A stretch of DNA of 64,000 bases from IMG/VR virus record IMGVR_UViG_3300037294_000405, positions 62,001-126,000 of that record; one strand, 5' to 3'. The translations under genes and the position numbers were made by a program. This document shows positions 1 through 8,171 of the stretch, one piece after another; within the stretch, counting starts at the first letter, position 1, and each line of letters begins with the position of its first letter. The stretch is from a virus. The notes below the pieces were generated by a model, which was not told the origin of the DNA, did no database searches, and saw only the letters and a program-made list of their open reading frames with translations.

Positions 1-530
1 TAAGAAACATTGCTTTAACTGACAACATTTCATTCCCATGGTTCGCAGTTGCTGGTATTCAAAGAGGTGATGTTGATGCTGTACAAGCTCGTAAAAAATT
101 GACTCTTGCTGAAAGAGATGAGCTTTATGATAACAGAATTAACCCAATTGCTACTTTCACATCTGACGGTATTAAAATTTGGGGTAATAAAACGTTACAA
201 GTTAAAGAGTCTGCTCTTAACAGAATTAACGTTAGAAGATTGTTATTACAAGCTAGAAAACTTATTTCTGCCGTATCTATCAGATTGTTGTTTGAACAAA
301 ACGATAGTGTTGTTAGAAACCAATTCTTAGCACTTGTAAACCCAATCTTGGATAACATTAGAAGTGAGAGAGGTTTAACCGACTTCCGTGTGGTTCTTTC
401 AAACGACCCAGAGGACATCGATAGAAACCAATTGACTGGTCAAATCTTCTTGAAACCGACTAGAGCTTTAGAGTTCATTCAATTAGAATTCGTAATTATG
501 AATACAGGTGCGTCTTTCGACAATATCTAA
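1..530 (+). CDS. Tail sheath protein, C-terminal part (gp18-like)
   Basis: The start lies upstream of the window; the reading frame is open from base 3. The visible 175 residues match the C-terminal domain of contractile-tail sheath proteins: an N-terminal FPWFAVAG-like segment, then NPIATF, GIKIWGNKTL, a helix ending RRLLLQARKLI, FEQND, and a final strand-rich part with DPEDIDRNQLTGQIFLKPT and FIQLEFVI. In this family the C-terminal domain forms the inner layer of the sheath that contacts the tail tube, which fits the tube gene lying next at 1459. A rho-independent terminator follows. Identification is from family resemblance and context; only the end of the gene is visible. Confidence 0.88.
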   Translation, partial: RNIALTDNISFPWFAVAGIQRGDVDAVQARKKLTLAERDELYDNRINPIATFTSDGIKIWGNKTLQVKESALNRINVRRLLLQARKLISAVSIRLLFEQNDSVVRNQFLALVNPILDNIRSERGLTDFRVVLSNDPEDIDRNQLTGQIFLKPTRALEFIQLEFVIMNTGASFDNI

Positions 531-553
531 TCATAAAAACATATTTAAACATC

Positions 554-579
554 AAAGCTTCCATAACGGAAGCTTTTTT
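554..579 (+). terminator. Rho-independent terminator after tail sheath
   Basis: A 9-bp perfect stem (AAAGCTTCC / GGAAGCTTT) with a 5-base loop is followed by a T run. It sits 24 bases after the sheath stop codon. Confidence 0.85.
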
Positions 580-590
580 GTTTTATAAGA

Positions 591-598
591 TATTTATA
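591..598 (+). promoter_or_regulatory. TATTTATA motif, candidate late promoter
   Basis: GATATTTATAA lies 13 bases before the ATG at 612. The same octamer recurs at similar spacing before many structural and accessory genes on both strands of this window. Function is inferred from recurrence only. Confidence 0.45.
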
Positions 599-611
599 AT
601 AAAATAATATT

Positions 612-1001
612 ATGGCTAGGCTAAAAATTACACAAGAACAATATAACAAAATTATTTTACATGAACAAGCTTCACGTTCATCGTTGTTAGTTGAAACGAC
701 AAATGAAGTTGTTTTAGGTGTTGCAAAGTTAGCTGGGTTAAAACTATCTGGTCAAAACGAAATAATCGCTAACAAAGCTTTAAATGACGCTAAAACTATG
801 GGTTTAATCAAATCTACGTTAGAGGACGAAAATAAAGTTAAAGAATTGGTTGGTAAAATGGAAGAAAAAGGTATGAAGGACGTTGAAAGTTTTTTATCTA
901 AGAATGTTGATTCGTTAGTTAAAAAATATAACCAATACGCAAAATCTGAAAAATTAGATTTTATATCAAAAACAAACCTTTTAGATTTAGGTAGTAAGTA
1001 A
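612..1001 (+). CDS. Hypothetical 129-aa protein with KIT-type N-terminus
   Basis: I do not recognise this family. The protein opens with a short amphipathic segment, LKITQEQYNKIILHE, close to the openings of the proteins encoded at 3840 and on the minus strand at 1285. The rest is lysine-rich, probably helical, with no membrane segment or catalytic motif. In T4-like phages, short N-terminal segments ending in (I/L)-x-E can be capsid-targeting peptides cut by the prohead protease; LHE at residues 17-19 would fit, but this is inference. ATG is chosen because it follows the TATTTATA motif by 13 bases. The 3' end overlaps the minus-strand gene at 987-1285 by 15 bases. Confidence 0.7.
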   Translation: MARLKITQEQYNKIILHEQASRSSLLVETTNEVVLGVAKLAGLKLSGQNEIIANKALNDAKTMGLIKSTLEDENKVKELVGKMEEKGMKDVESFLSKNVDSLVKKYNQYAKSEKLDFISKTNLLDLGSK

Positions 1002-1285
1002 TTCACATAATAAGTCATAAACAACATCTATAACTTGTTTAGTATTTAAAGTAGTTGAATCTTCATTCGTTAACAATTTTTCATTATATTTTAATAAATA
1101 TAACTCATGAAATTCTTCAATTGGTAATGGGTTATCGATATCATTTTTAGATAAAATACCATAAACAAAACCACAAACTTTTTACTATCAATATAAGTAA
1201 CCCAATCACAAATATCTAAATATTCGTCTATACTTTTATCATATTGTTCAAATAATTCTTTTTTAGTGATTTTGATTTCTTTCAT
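987..1285 (-). pseudogene. Frameshifted gene for a ~99-aa protein (minus strand)
   Basis: From the ATG at 1285 the frame reads MKEIKITKKELFEQYDKSID and on through WVTYIDSKK, then meets an early stop at 1091. Moving to the -1 frame at an A5 run near 1175 continues with phage-like codon use through VCGFVYGILS, NPLPIEEFHELYLLKYNEK and VIDVVYDLLCELLTT to a stop at 987. One base appears to be missing from the homopolymer, giving either a sequencing error or a real inactivation. The N-terminus shares the K-I-T pattern of the proteins at 612 and 3840. Function unknown. A host-type promoter element lies just upstream on this strand. Confidence 0.65.
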
Positions 1286-1303
1286 GATATTTATATTAAA
1301 GGA

Positions 1304-1311
1304 CAAAGGTA
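1304..1311 (-). promoter_or_regulatory. TACCTTTG -7 element for the minus-strand gene
   Basis: Read on the minus strand this is a perfect Bacteroidota TAnnTTTG element, 18 bases before the ATG at 1285. No clear TTG is present 20 bases further upstream, so the call is moderate. Confidence 0.45.
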
Positions 1312-1458
1312 CGATTTTTTTTTTGACATTTACTAGTATATTTTTAAAAATGATTATATTTATAGGTAAGAAGAAAAATCTAAGAAAAAATTCTTAAAAA
1401 ATAACTCTTATGATATTTATTATTAAATAAGAACAACTAAAATTAAAAACACAAAGAC

Positions 1459-1947
1459 ATGCCTGATTTATTGATGAAAATGCCCTTACCATACGAACCT
1501 AAGAAAAAGAATCGTTGGTTAATTACATTCCCAGCAGATTTGGGTATCCAACAATGGTGGTTAGCATCTGCTTCTAGACCTTCAATTACACAAAATGAAG
1601 TTGAAATCCCGTTTCTTAACACATCTACTTGGGTAATCGGTAGATTTACTTGGGAAGCAATTGATGTAACATTCCGTGACCCAATCGGTCCTTCTGCTAC
1701 ACAAGCAATTATGGAGTGGGTACGTCTTCACTCTGAATCAATCACAGGTCGTCAAGGTTACGCTGCTGGTTACAAACGTCCAGTTGAACTTGAAATGCTT
1801 GACCCAACGGGTGTTGTTATCGAAAAATGGTTACTTGATGGAACAATGTTAACTAACGTTGGATTTGGTGACTTATCAATGGATGATGATGGTATTGCTG
1901 AAATTACAGCAACCCTTAGATTTGATAGAGCAATTTTATTATTCTAA
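1459..1947 (+). CDS. Tail tube protein (gp19-like)
   Basis: A 162-aa protein of the size and layout of T4 gp19, whose stacked hexameric rings form the inner tube of contractile tails. Recognisable points are the early KNRWLITFP strand, ASRPSITQNEVEIPFLNTSTW, the W-x-A-I-D-V-T-F-R-D-P segment, and the late DGTMLTNVGFGDLSMDDDG loop before a terminal strand. It lies directly after the sheath gene, the usual sheath-tube order in T4-like phages. The leader before it (1286-1458) is AT-rich and carries TATTTATA at 1357 and a variant at 1412. No catalytic function is expected. Confident by family pattern and position. Confidence 0.92.
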   Translation: MPDLLMKMPLPYEPKKKNRWLITFPADLGIQQWWLASASRPSITQNEVEIPFLNTSTWVIGRFTWEAIDVTFRDPIGPSATQAIMEWVRLHSESITGRQGYAAGYKRPVELEMLDPTGVVIEKWLLDGTMLTNVGFGDLSMDDDGIAEITATLRFDRAILLF

Positions 1948-2067
1948 TTATTATTTCTAAGGCTAAAAAGATGGTAAACCTAAACCTAAAGCTAATAGAG
2001 GTAACCTAGTTAAGAGACTAAATATAATTAAAAAAAAACGAAGAAATTTTAAAACAATACAAATAAT

Positions 2068-2096
2068 AAAAAACCATCTGAAAAGATGGTTTTTTA
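2068..2096 (+). terminator. Rho-independent terminator after tail tube
   Basis: AAAACCATCT pairs with AGATGGTTTT across a GAAA loop, followed by T residues. Confidence 0.85.
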
Positions 2097-2173
2097 TTTA
2101 CACCTATTTACAAAAAAAATTCATTTCCTATATTTATTCTTAAATGTTATAATACAAATAAATAAGTTTTAAA

Positions 2174-3517
2174 ATGGATAAAAAACCAAACGTGATTCCT
2201 AGTAAGGAACAAATGAATGCCGCTGCTACAGAAAAAGCTAAATTAGAAGCGTATGAAACCGAAAAAGCTTTGGTTACTAATGAAGTATACGGTACTGCTA
2301 TGGCACCAGAGGATACACCTTATGGTCATATGAATGCTGTTGAAATGATGCGTCAAAGAACTTTTAATCAATTACAGCAACAACAAGAAAGTGGTGTGGT
2401 TCAAGACTCTTCATTAGCTGAAAAAACTGCTGCTAGTGTTTACGCTGAAGCGGCTCGTGAAAAAAATGAAGAACAAATGAGACTTCGTGATGAGCAGTTA
2501 AGAATAAACAATGAAAATATTCAAAAATATCAACAGCAAGCTAATCAAGCTTCTGCTAGAGAAAATAAAAACCCAGAAACAAACACTGGTTTATATAATC
2601 CAACACATAAAATGAACGAAAATACTCAAAGTACAGGTAATAACTATACTAATGATAACAACAATAGTAACAGTTATTATACCCCACCAACACCACCTAG
2701 TGTTCCACCAGTAAATTTAAACCAAAATTTTGGTCAGAACCCTTCTAATATCGACCCTTATATTTTAGAGTTAAGTCAACCTAATTACAACGCACCATTT
2801 GATGTGATTCCGTTACCTTCTAAAGGTAAAACTTATAGAAATAAAAAGGCTAATGTTAAATTAGCTTATATGACAACGGCAGATGAGAATATCCTTACTA
2901 GTCCTAACTTATTACAAAGTGGTGAATTTTTAGAAATTTTAATCAACAGAAAAATACTAGACCCAGAATTGCGTTACAAAGACCTTTTACCAGGAGATAG
3001 AAACGCAATCATGATTTGGTTACGAGCAACTGGTTATGGTGAGATGTATCCAGTAACTTTGTTAGATGAAAACGATGTTCCTTTTGATACGGAGGTTAAT
3101 TTGAACGATTTAAAAACAAAAGAATGCGCAATTGAACCAGATGAGGATGGTTTATATTCTTTCGATTTACCGATAATGAAGGTAAATGTTAAATTTAAGT
3201 TGTTGACATGTGGAGAAATAGATGGTTTGGAAAAAACAATCACTGATGAAAAAGAAAAAGGTATTCCAGTAAACAATCTAACAACTTATAAGTTTGAAAG
3301 GATGATTAAGGAAGTTAATGGTTCTAGAGATAAAAATATGATTAGAGATTTCGCTAATATTATGAGAATTTCAGACGCAAAAGTATTGGATAATTATATT
3401 GAAGAATTAGAGAGTGGCATCGACTTAAATATTACGGTTGCGACCCCTGGAGGTGGGTCTGTGGCCACCTTTCTTCCACTTAACATCCAGTTTTTTTGGC
3501 CTAACTACAGAGTATAA
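2174..3517 (+). CDS. Tail assembly chaperone / gp26-like protein, short product
   Basis: 447 aa. Residues 1-190 are low-complexity and rich in Gln, Asn and Glu. From about residue 200 comes a folded domain starting FDVIPLPSKGKTYR and running through LAYMTTADENILTS, LLPGDRNAIMIWLRATGYG and a final LPLNIQFFWP. The domain resembles the T4-like gp26/chaperone-type proteins found between tail tube and tape measure. The position (tube, this gene, small overlapping frame, tape measure) is that of the G/GT tail chaperones of other tailed phages. The stop at 3515 comes seven codons after a T7 run at 3491-3497, where a +1 or -2 shift would extend the protein. Family name moderate; role from context. 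Confidence 0.65.
   Translation: MDKKPNVIPSKEQMNAAATEKAKLEAYETEKALVTNEVYGTAMAPEDTPYGHMNAVEMMRQRTFNQLQQQQESGVVQDSSLAEKTAASVYAEAAREKNEEQMRLRDEQLRINNENIQKYQQQANQASARENKNPETNTGLYNPTHKMNENTQSTGNNYTNDNNNSNSYYTPPTPPSVPPVNLNQNFGQNPSNIDPYILELSQPNYNAPFDVIPLPSKGKTYRNKKANVKLAYMTTADENILTSPNLLQSGEFLEILINRKILDPELRYKDLLPGDRNAIMIWLRATGYGEMYPVTLLDENDVPFDTEVNLNDLKTKECAIEPDEDGLYSFDLPIMKVNVKFKLLTCGEIDGLEKTITDEKEKGIPVNNLTTYKFERMIKEVNGSRDKNMIRDFANIMRISDAKVLDNYIEELESGIDLNITVATPGGGSVATFLPLNIQFFWPNYRV
3491..3497 (+). other. T7 slippery run, candidate programmed frameshift site
   Basis: In the frame of the 2174 gene the codons are CAG TTT TTT TGG. A +1 slip (or -2) on the T run enters the frame that codes for the conserved helical domain ending at 3776. 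A small hairpin (AGGTGG / CCACCT) lies about 20 bases upstream at 3451-3470. Programmed shifting is inferred from gene layout. Confidence 0.5.
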
Positions 3518-3776
3518 AATACCTTTATTAGAAGAAATATATATTTGTACACAATATTTAAAAGGTATGAGTTATAATGATGTTCTATCTATGCCTGTTT
3601 ATGAAAGACGATTCTTTTTAGGGTTGTTAACCAAAGAAAATAGGGAGAAAGAAGAACAAGTAGAAAAAATGAAAGAACAACAAAAAACAAAAGGTACCAA
3701 AGGTAATCGAACAACAAAGGTTAGCGGTGAAGGTCTTAAAAATAGAATGAAAAATGGGGATATACCATTAACATAA
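3498..3776 (+). CDS. Tail chaperone C-terminal extension (GT-like), reached by frameshift
   Basis: This frame encodes about 92 residues: TTEYKIPLLEEIYICTQYLK, GMSYNDVLSMPVYERRFFLG, then a charged KENREKEEQVEKMKEQQ helix and a basic tail. No ATG exists before the conserved part; the first ATG is inside it at 3567, and the only earlier start in frame would be a TTG at 3438 whose translation before the T7 run does not look like protein. This favours translation as a fusion of about 533 aa with the upstream gene, as for lambda G/GT. Short helical proteins with a P-x-YERR motif occur next to tape-measure genes in other T4-like phages. A sequencing error in the T run would give a simple fused gene instead. 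Confidence 0.6.
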   Translation, partial: GLTTEYKIPLLEEIYICTQYLKGMSYNDVLSMPVYERRFFLGLLTKENREKEEQVEKMKEQQKTKGTKGNRTTKVSGEGLKNRMKNGDIPLT

Positions 3777-3809
3777 TAAAATACCCGCTTTTTTAGTGGG
3801 TATTTTTGT
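3777..3809 (+). terminator. Rho-independent terminator after chaperone pair
   Basis: AAATACCCGC pairs with GTGGGTATTT (one G-T pair) and is followed by T residues. Confidence 0.8.
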
Positions 3810-3818
3810 TTTATACGA

Positions 3819-3826
3819 TATTTATA
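3819..3826 (+). promoter_or_regulatory. TATTTATA motif, candidate late promoter
   Basis: GATATTTATAA ends 13 bases before the ATG at 3840, the same context and spacing as at 591-598. Confidence 0.45.
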
Positions 3827-3839
3827 AACAAATAATAAA

Positions 3840-5309
3840 ATGATGAATAAAAAAATAAAAATAACAGAAGCACAATACAATCGATTAATCAATTTAATGG
3901 TTGAAACACCTTTTGATGTGATGACTAAATCTAGTATTCAAAACGGAGATGTGATATCTATTACGTGGAAAGGTAGTAAAAATAACTTTAAAGTTATTAA
4001 TAATGCTTCTGGTCAAATTACTATGGACAACATCGATAAAGGTTCCACCAATATTAATTATCGTTATTTTATGGTTTATACGTCTTTAGATGGTGATGAT
4101 TTGGAATTAAGAAGAGCACATAAAACAAAAGAAGCTGATAAATTAGATGACCAAAAAAAATGGGCAAACGTTACTGTTAAAGACATTACTGATATTCAAG
4201 TCATTAGAGACGGTAAAGTAATTGATAGAGTTGACCCAGTTTCACCTAGTGCAGCTAAACAACAAAAACAAGGTAATACTGGTACTACTGAGTCTAATGA
4301 TTTTATTACAGATATAAATAATAATTTAACAATAATCTTAGAACAATTAATTGAAGGGAAGGGATTGAAATTAATTTTAAATAACGCTGAAGTTATTTTT
4401 TGTTGTAACAAAAAAACGGGAGGTGTTTTTGATTTAGAAATAATCGAAAATAAATCGATACCAGAGCTAAATAAATGGCAAACTTTTGTTTTAGATATTA
4501 AGGGTAACCCTAATGATAGTGAAACATCTATTTACGAAGCAAACAAAGATATAGTAAAAACACCAGATAACGGAAAAACTTTTAGTCTAAAATTTAAAGT
4601 TATAACTAGCGATAAAGAATCTGAAGTTTGGGTTATTGGTGGTCAAGGAGTTGCTATCACAAAATCATGTGAAGATAAAACCGATGATGATATAGAAGAT
4701 AATGAAGAAGTTAACACCAAAGAAGAAGAAGAATTAAAATTGGACGCTAAAGAAGCTTTTGAAAAAATACTTGCTGACCCAATGATACAAAAAGCTTTTT
4801 ATTCACAACCAACATTTTGGCAATCATTCGTAGCTGAATTAAAAGGTAAAAAACATCCAGGAAATGGTATAATAACCGTTTTAAATATAGTTAAAAACTA
4901 TGAATACAAACAAATAATCGAACAGATTGGTGAAGGATTTAGCGATAAAAAAGGTGATATTGTAGAATTCAAACCTTTAAAACCAACAACGATTAATTAT
5001 AACGCACAAAAAGAAGGTCGTAAAGAATTTACATTACAAACATTAAAACCAACAGAGATTAAAACTTCTGCCGATAAAAGAGAAACGGGGTTGGTTTTGG
5101 AGGTTAACTTACCTCAAGACCCAAATTATATTTTAAGGGTTATTGTTGATGGTAAAACCGAAACTGAAAACATAAAAGAATGTAGGTTAATAATAGGTAG
5201 ATTAACTAGTAATAACGTTTTTACCGCTGTTAGTAAACCAATAACTACCGAATTAGAGTTTTTAAATTCAGATGGGTATAAGATTCCAAAAAAAGAAAAT
5301 ATTAATTAA
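3840..5309 (+). CDS. Hypothetical 489-aa protein between chaperone and tape measure
   Basis: Not recognised. It opens with KKIKITEAQYNRLINLMVE, the same K-I-T-x-x-Q-Y pattern as the 612 protein, possibly a capsid or virion targeting peptide with a cut after MVE. Residues 25-100 look like a beta domain (GDVISITWKGSKNNFKVIN), followed by a linker, a second domain of about 100 residues with paired Cys (FCCNK), an acidic stretch (DDDIEDNEEVNTKEEEELK), and a C-terminal domain beginning FEKILADPMIQKAFYSQPTF. No membrane segment. Two adjacent ATGs are possible. It ends two bases before the tape measure start, so a tail-assembly or virion role is likely from position only. Confidence 0.7.
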   Translation: MMNKKIKITEAQYNRLINLMVETPFDVMTKSSIQNGDVISITWKGSKNNFKVINNASGQITMDNIDKGSTNINYRYFMVYTSLDGDDLELRRAHKTKEADKLDDQKKWANVTVKDITDIQVIRDGKVIDRVDPVSPSAAKQQKQGNTGTTESNDFITDINNNLTIILEQLIEGKGLKLILNNAEVIFCCNKKTGGVFDLEIIENKSIPELNKWQTFVLDIKGNPNDSETSIYEANKDIVKTPDNGKTFSLKFKVITSDKESEVWVIGGQGVAITKSCEDKTDDDIEDNEEVNTKEEEELKLDAKEAFEKILADPMIQKAFYSQPTFWQSFVAELKGKKHPGNGIITVLNIVKNYEYKQIIEQIGEGFSDKKGDIVEFKPLKPTTINYNAQKEGRKEFTLQTLKPTEIKTSADKRETGLVLEVNLPQDPNYILRVIVDGKTETENIKECRLIIGRLTSNNVFTAVSKPITTELEFLNSDGYKIPKKENIN

Positions 5310-5311
5310 TT

Positions 5312-7915
5312 ATGACTCCAGCAGAGATTAAACAACTTACCGAAGAGCTTACTAAACAAGCTAAGATACAACAACAAATTGGTCAATCCATTGAATCTTA
5401 TATGAGTGGAATGGATGAATATAAAAGAACTTTAAAGGAGATTAATAAAAACAAACAGCGTGAAATTGAGTTACAAAAATTAACAACTGTTGGTACCCAA
5501 AAGGAAAAAGATATAGCTAATATAAAACTTCAAGTATTACAGGACCAAACAGAGGAACTTGAAAAACAAAGTAGAATAATGGGTGGTGCTTTAGCTTCCG
5601 TCAATAAAAAATCTTTGGCTGGTGCTAAATTAATGGGTGATGCCGCAAAAGGTTTAGGTAAAGCTTTTGTTAATTTACCTGGAATGATTCAGTCGGCATA
5701 CGGCAAAATTAAAGGTTCAGGTTTATTTGAAATGGAGAAGGAGATTAAAAAATCTGCTTTATCCATGGGTGTTTTATCTAAACAAAGTGATTCTTTTAGA
5801 ACTACAATAGTCAATGCAGCTAAAGAAACCGCTATGATTGGTATAGGTGTCAAGGAATTGTCTCAAATGCAATCAGCTTATAGTGAAGAATTAGGTAGAA
5901 CGGTTACTTTAAGTAAAGAAGGCTTGGTTGCTATGGGTCAAATGGCTGTGGTTACTGGTTTAGGTGCGGAAGGTGCGGCTAAGATGTCGGCTGAAATGGA
6001 AAATCAAGGTTTATCCGCTGAAAGAACTGGTGCGTATGTTGAACAAACATTGAATGATGCTAGTGCTATGGGTATCAACGCAACCAAGGTTATGAAAAAC
6101 ATAGCCAACAACACAAAAATGCTTAATCGTTACAACTTCAAAGATGGTGTAAAAGGTTTAACTAAAATGGCTTCTCTTGTAACTAAATTAGGTGTAGATA
6201 TGGAATTTGCGTCTGGTTTTGCTGATAAATTATTTGATATCGAGGGAGCTGTTGATATGTCTGCTCAATTGCAAGTTATGGGTGGTGAATGGTCTAAGAT
6301 GGCTGACCCATTTCATTTGATGTACATGGCTAGAAATGATATGGCTGGTTTAACTGAAGAAATAGCTAAAGCTGCTTCTTCTTCTGCTACATTTAACACA
6401 ACAACTAAAGAATTTGAATTGGGTTCTATGGAAATGCATAGACTTAGAGTTATTGCGGAACAGACTGGTATATCTTACGATGAACTAGCTACAGCTGGAA
6501 AAAATGCAGCTAAATTTACAAAAATTAAAGGTCAAGTAAGTTTTACCATGGATGAGGATGAAAAAGAATTTTTAGCCAATACAGCTAAACTTGATGAAAA
6601 CGGTAAAGCTAGAATTGAAGTTGAAATTGGTGGGACACCAAAGTTATTAAGTCAGTTAACTAGTGCTGATAGAGAAGCTATAAAAAGCAGAATCACGGAA
6701 CAAGCTACTATGAAAGAAAGAGCTGAACAATCTATAACTTTTGATGAACAAATAAGTTTTTTAATAAATCAATTAAAAGTATTTATATTGCCATTGGTTC
6801 AAACAATGAATGAAAAACTTATTCCTAAATTAAGAGACTTAAGCGATAAATTCACAGGTAAAGGTGGTTGGGGGAAAAAAGTTGAGAAATTTGCTGAAGT
6901 TGTTGGTGAGATGGTTTCAGCTATTGGTGGGTTTATTATTGATAACCCTATTATGTCAGCAATGATTTATGGTGCTACTACATTTGGTGGTATGTTCTTC
7001 GATGCGGCTAAATGGTTACTTAACGGTATTGCATTGGCTAAAGGGTTTAATATGGCAGCTAGTATGGGTGGTGGTGATAGTGACCCAACAGATGGTGTTG
7101 AAAGTGTTTTAGATAAATTTGGTAAAAAAATATTTAATCAAAAAATAACAGGTGCTGCCGCAAAAACAAGTAAAGGTATGGCGGGTAATTTTAAAGGTGG
7201 ACTTAAAAGTTTTGGTGGTGTTGGTGCTAGTATTTTAGCTGGTGGTTTAGCTGCATGGGGTGAATGGAGTGAAAACGCTGAAAAAGGTATGGATAAAAGT
7301 GAAAACACTGGAAGAACTGCCACTAAAGGTGCTGGTGCTGGTTTAGGAGCATGGGGTGGTGCCGCTGCTGGTGCCGCTATTGGTTCTGCTTTTCCTATTG
7401 TTGGGACTATTATTGGTGGTCTTATTGGCGCTGCTCTAGGTGGTTTTGCTGGTGGTGCTTTAGGTGAAGCTGGTGGTGACGCAATATATGGTGATGAAGA
7501 TAGAATGACCAGACCATTAAATGATGGTATAATAGGTGGAATGGGTAGCTCTCCTTTATCTGGTATGTTAGGTTCTGCTATTAGTTCGTCTAGTAATATG
7601 TTAGGTTCTGATTTTTCTAAAGGTAGAGGGATAATACAAGGTGGTAAAATAACACCAATTGATAATAAAGACGATTTGTTGGCTATGAAACCTGGAGGTG
7701 CTATTGATAAAACTTCTAAATCACAAGGTAGTAATGTGGTTACACATTCATTTGGTAATATAAACATAAACGGTGAAATATTATTAAAAAGTCCAGGAAA
7801 TAATCCTGGAGAAGCAGTAGACTTATTAAAAGACGCTTCTTTCAAAAGAGATATATCCAGGATTATTCAAGTTGAACTTGAAAAGAATAGAAATGGTGGT
7901 AAAAATAAAGCATAA
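5312..7915 (+). CDS. Tape measure protein
   Basis: 867 aa. The first 120 residues are coiled-coil-like (KQAKIQQQIGQSIESYMSG onward). The middle is long, helical and Ala/Gly/Met rich. Residues 600-750 hold hydrophobic glycine-zipper stretches, notably GAWGGAAAGAAIGSAFPIVG and TIIGGLIGAALGGFAGGALG, typical of the membrane-active part of tape measure proteins. The C-terminal 60 residues form a compact domain. In this family the protein fills the tail tube, sets its length and enters the host envelope on injection. At the usual 1.5 angstrom per residue the length would suggest a tail near 130 nm (inference). Position after the chaperones and before baseplate hub genes supports the call. Confidence 0.88.
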   Translation: MTPAEIKQLTEELTKQAKIQQQIGQSIESYMSGMDEYKRTLKEINKNKQREIELQKLTTVGTQKEKDIANIKLQVLQDQTEELEKQSRIMGGALASVNKKSLAGAKLMGDAAKGLGKAFVNLPGMIQSAYGKIKGSGLFEMEKEIKKSALSMGVLSKQSDSFRTTIVNAAKETAMIGIGVKELSQMQSAYSEELGRTVTLSKEGLVAMGQMAVVTGLGAEGAAKMSAEMENQGLSAERTGAYVEQTLNDASAMGINATKVMKNIANNTKMLNRYNFKDGVKGLTKMASLVTKLGVDMEFASGFADKLFDIEGAVDMSAQLQVMGGEWSKMADPFHLMYMARNDMAGLTEEIAKAASSSATFNTTTKEFELGSMEMHRLRVIAEQTGISYDELATAGKNAAKFTKIKGQVSFTMDEDEKEFLANTAKLDENGKARIEVEIGGTPKLLSQLTSADREAIKSRITEQATMKERAEQSITFDEQISFLINQLKVFILPLVQTMNEKLIPKLRDLSDKFTGKGGWGKKVEKFAEVVGEMVSAIGGFIIDNPIMSAMIYGATTFGGMFFDAAKWLLNGIALAKGFNMAASMGGGDSDPTDGVESVLDKFGKKIFNQKITGAAAKTSKGMAGNFKGGLKSFGGVGASILAGGLAAWGEWSENAEKGMDKSENTGRTATKGAGAGLGAWGGAAAGAAIGSAFPIVGTIIGGLIGAALGGFAGGALGEAGGDAIYGDEDRMTRPLNDGIIGGMGSSPLSGMLGSAISSSSNMLGSDFSKGRGIIQGGKITPIDNKDDLLAMKPGGAIDKTSKSQGSNVVTHSFGNININGEILLKSPGNNPGEAVDLLKDASFKRDISRIIQVELEKNRNGGKNKA

Positions 7916-7971
7916 TTATAGTTGATAATCAACAAGTTATGTTTTTTATTAAAAATTAATGTTATAATCAC

Positions 7972-8002
7972 TTGACTTTGTGGTATAAAAACCGTATTTT
8001 TG
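7972..8002 (+). promoter_or_regulatory. Host-type promoter TTGAC-N18-TATTTTTG
   Basis: TTGAC at 7972 and TATTTTTG at 7995 are separated by the 20 bases (TTG to TA) seen at the other strong promoters in this window. It points into the 10-bp repeat region and then to a terminator, with no gene between. Confidence 0.6.
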
Positions 8003-8020
8003 TATAAATAAAAAGTATTA

Positions 8021-8070
8021 TATATATTATTATATATTATTATATATTATTATATATTATTATAAATATT
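8021..8070 (+). repeat. 10-bp AT tandem repeat (TATATATTAT x4 plus partial)
   Basis: Four exact copies of TATATATTAT occupy 8021-8060 and a degenerate fifth follows. The period of one helical turn implies easily melted or bent DNA. Confidence 0.9.
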
Positions 8071-8091
8071 TAATTATAATATAAATTAATT

Positions 8092-8117
8092 AAAGACACG
8101 TATTGTGTCTTTTTTTA
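8092..8117 (+). terminator. Rho-independent terminator before 8195 gene
   Basis: AAAGACAC pairs with GTGTCTTT across a GTATT loop, followed by a T run. Confidence 0.85.
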
Positions 8118-8171
8118 TTTGACCTTCTTTTACAATAAGCATTTATTTTATCAAAATTTTTATTAGTATAG

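Larger units (their letters stand above)
8009..8117 (+). ncRNA. Candidate small RNA between promoter and terminator
   Basis: A host-type promoter (7972-8002) is followed about 90 bases later by a strong terminator (8092-8117) with no open reading frame in between. The transcript would be about 105 nt, almost all A and U, carrying the 10-bp repeats and ending in the terminator hairpin. No known RNA family is recognised; the call rests only on promoter and terminator spacing. Confidence 0.35.

Noticed and set aside
1289-1296. TATAAATA on the minus strand, like the T4 late promoter, next to the ATG at 1285
   Set aside because: It is only four bases before the start codon, and elsewhere in this window the repeated motif has the opposite orientation.
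7138-7845. 235-aa proline-rich open frame on the minus strand inside the tape measure gene
   Set aside because: Its Pro/Ala-rich pattern is the mirror of Gly/Ala codons in the tape measure; it has no separate promoter and no protein-like motifs.
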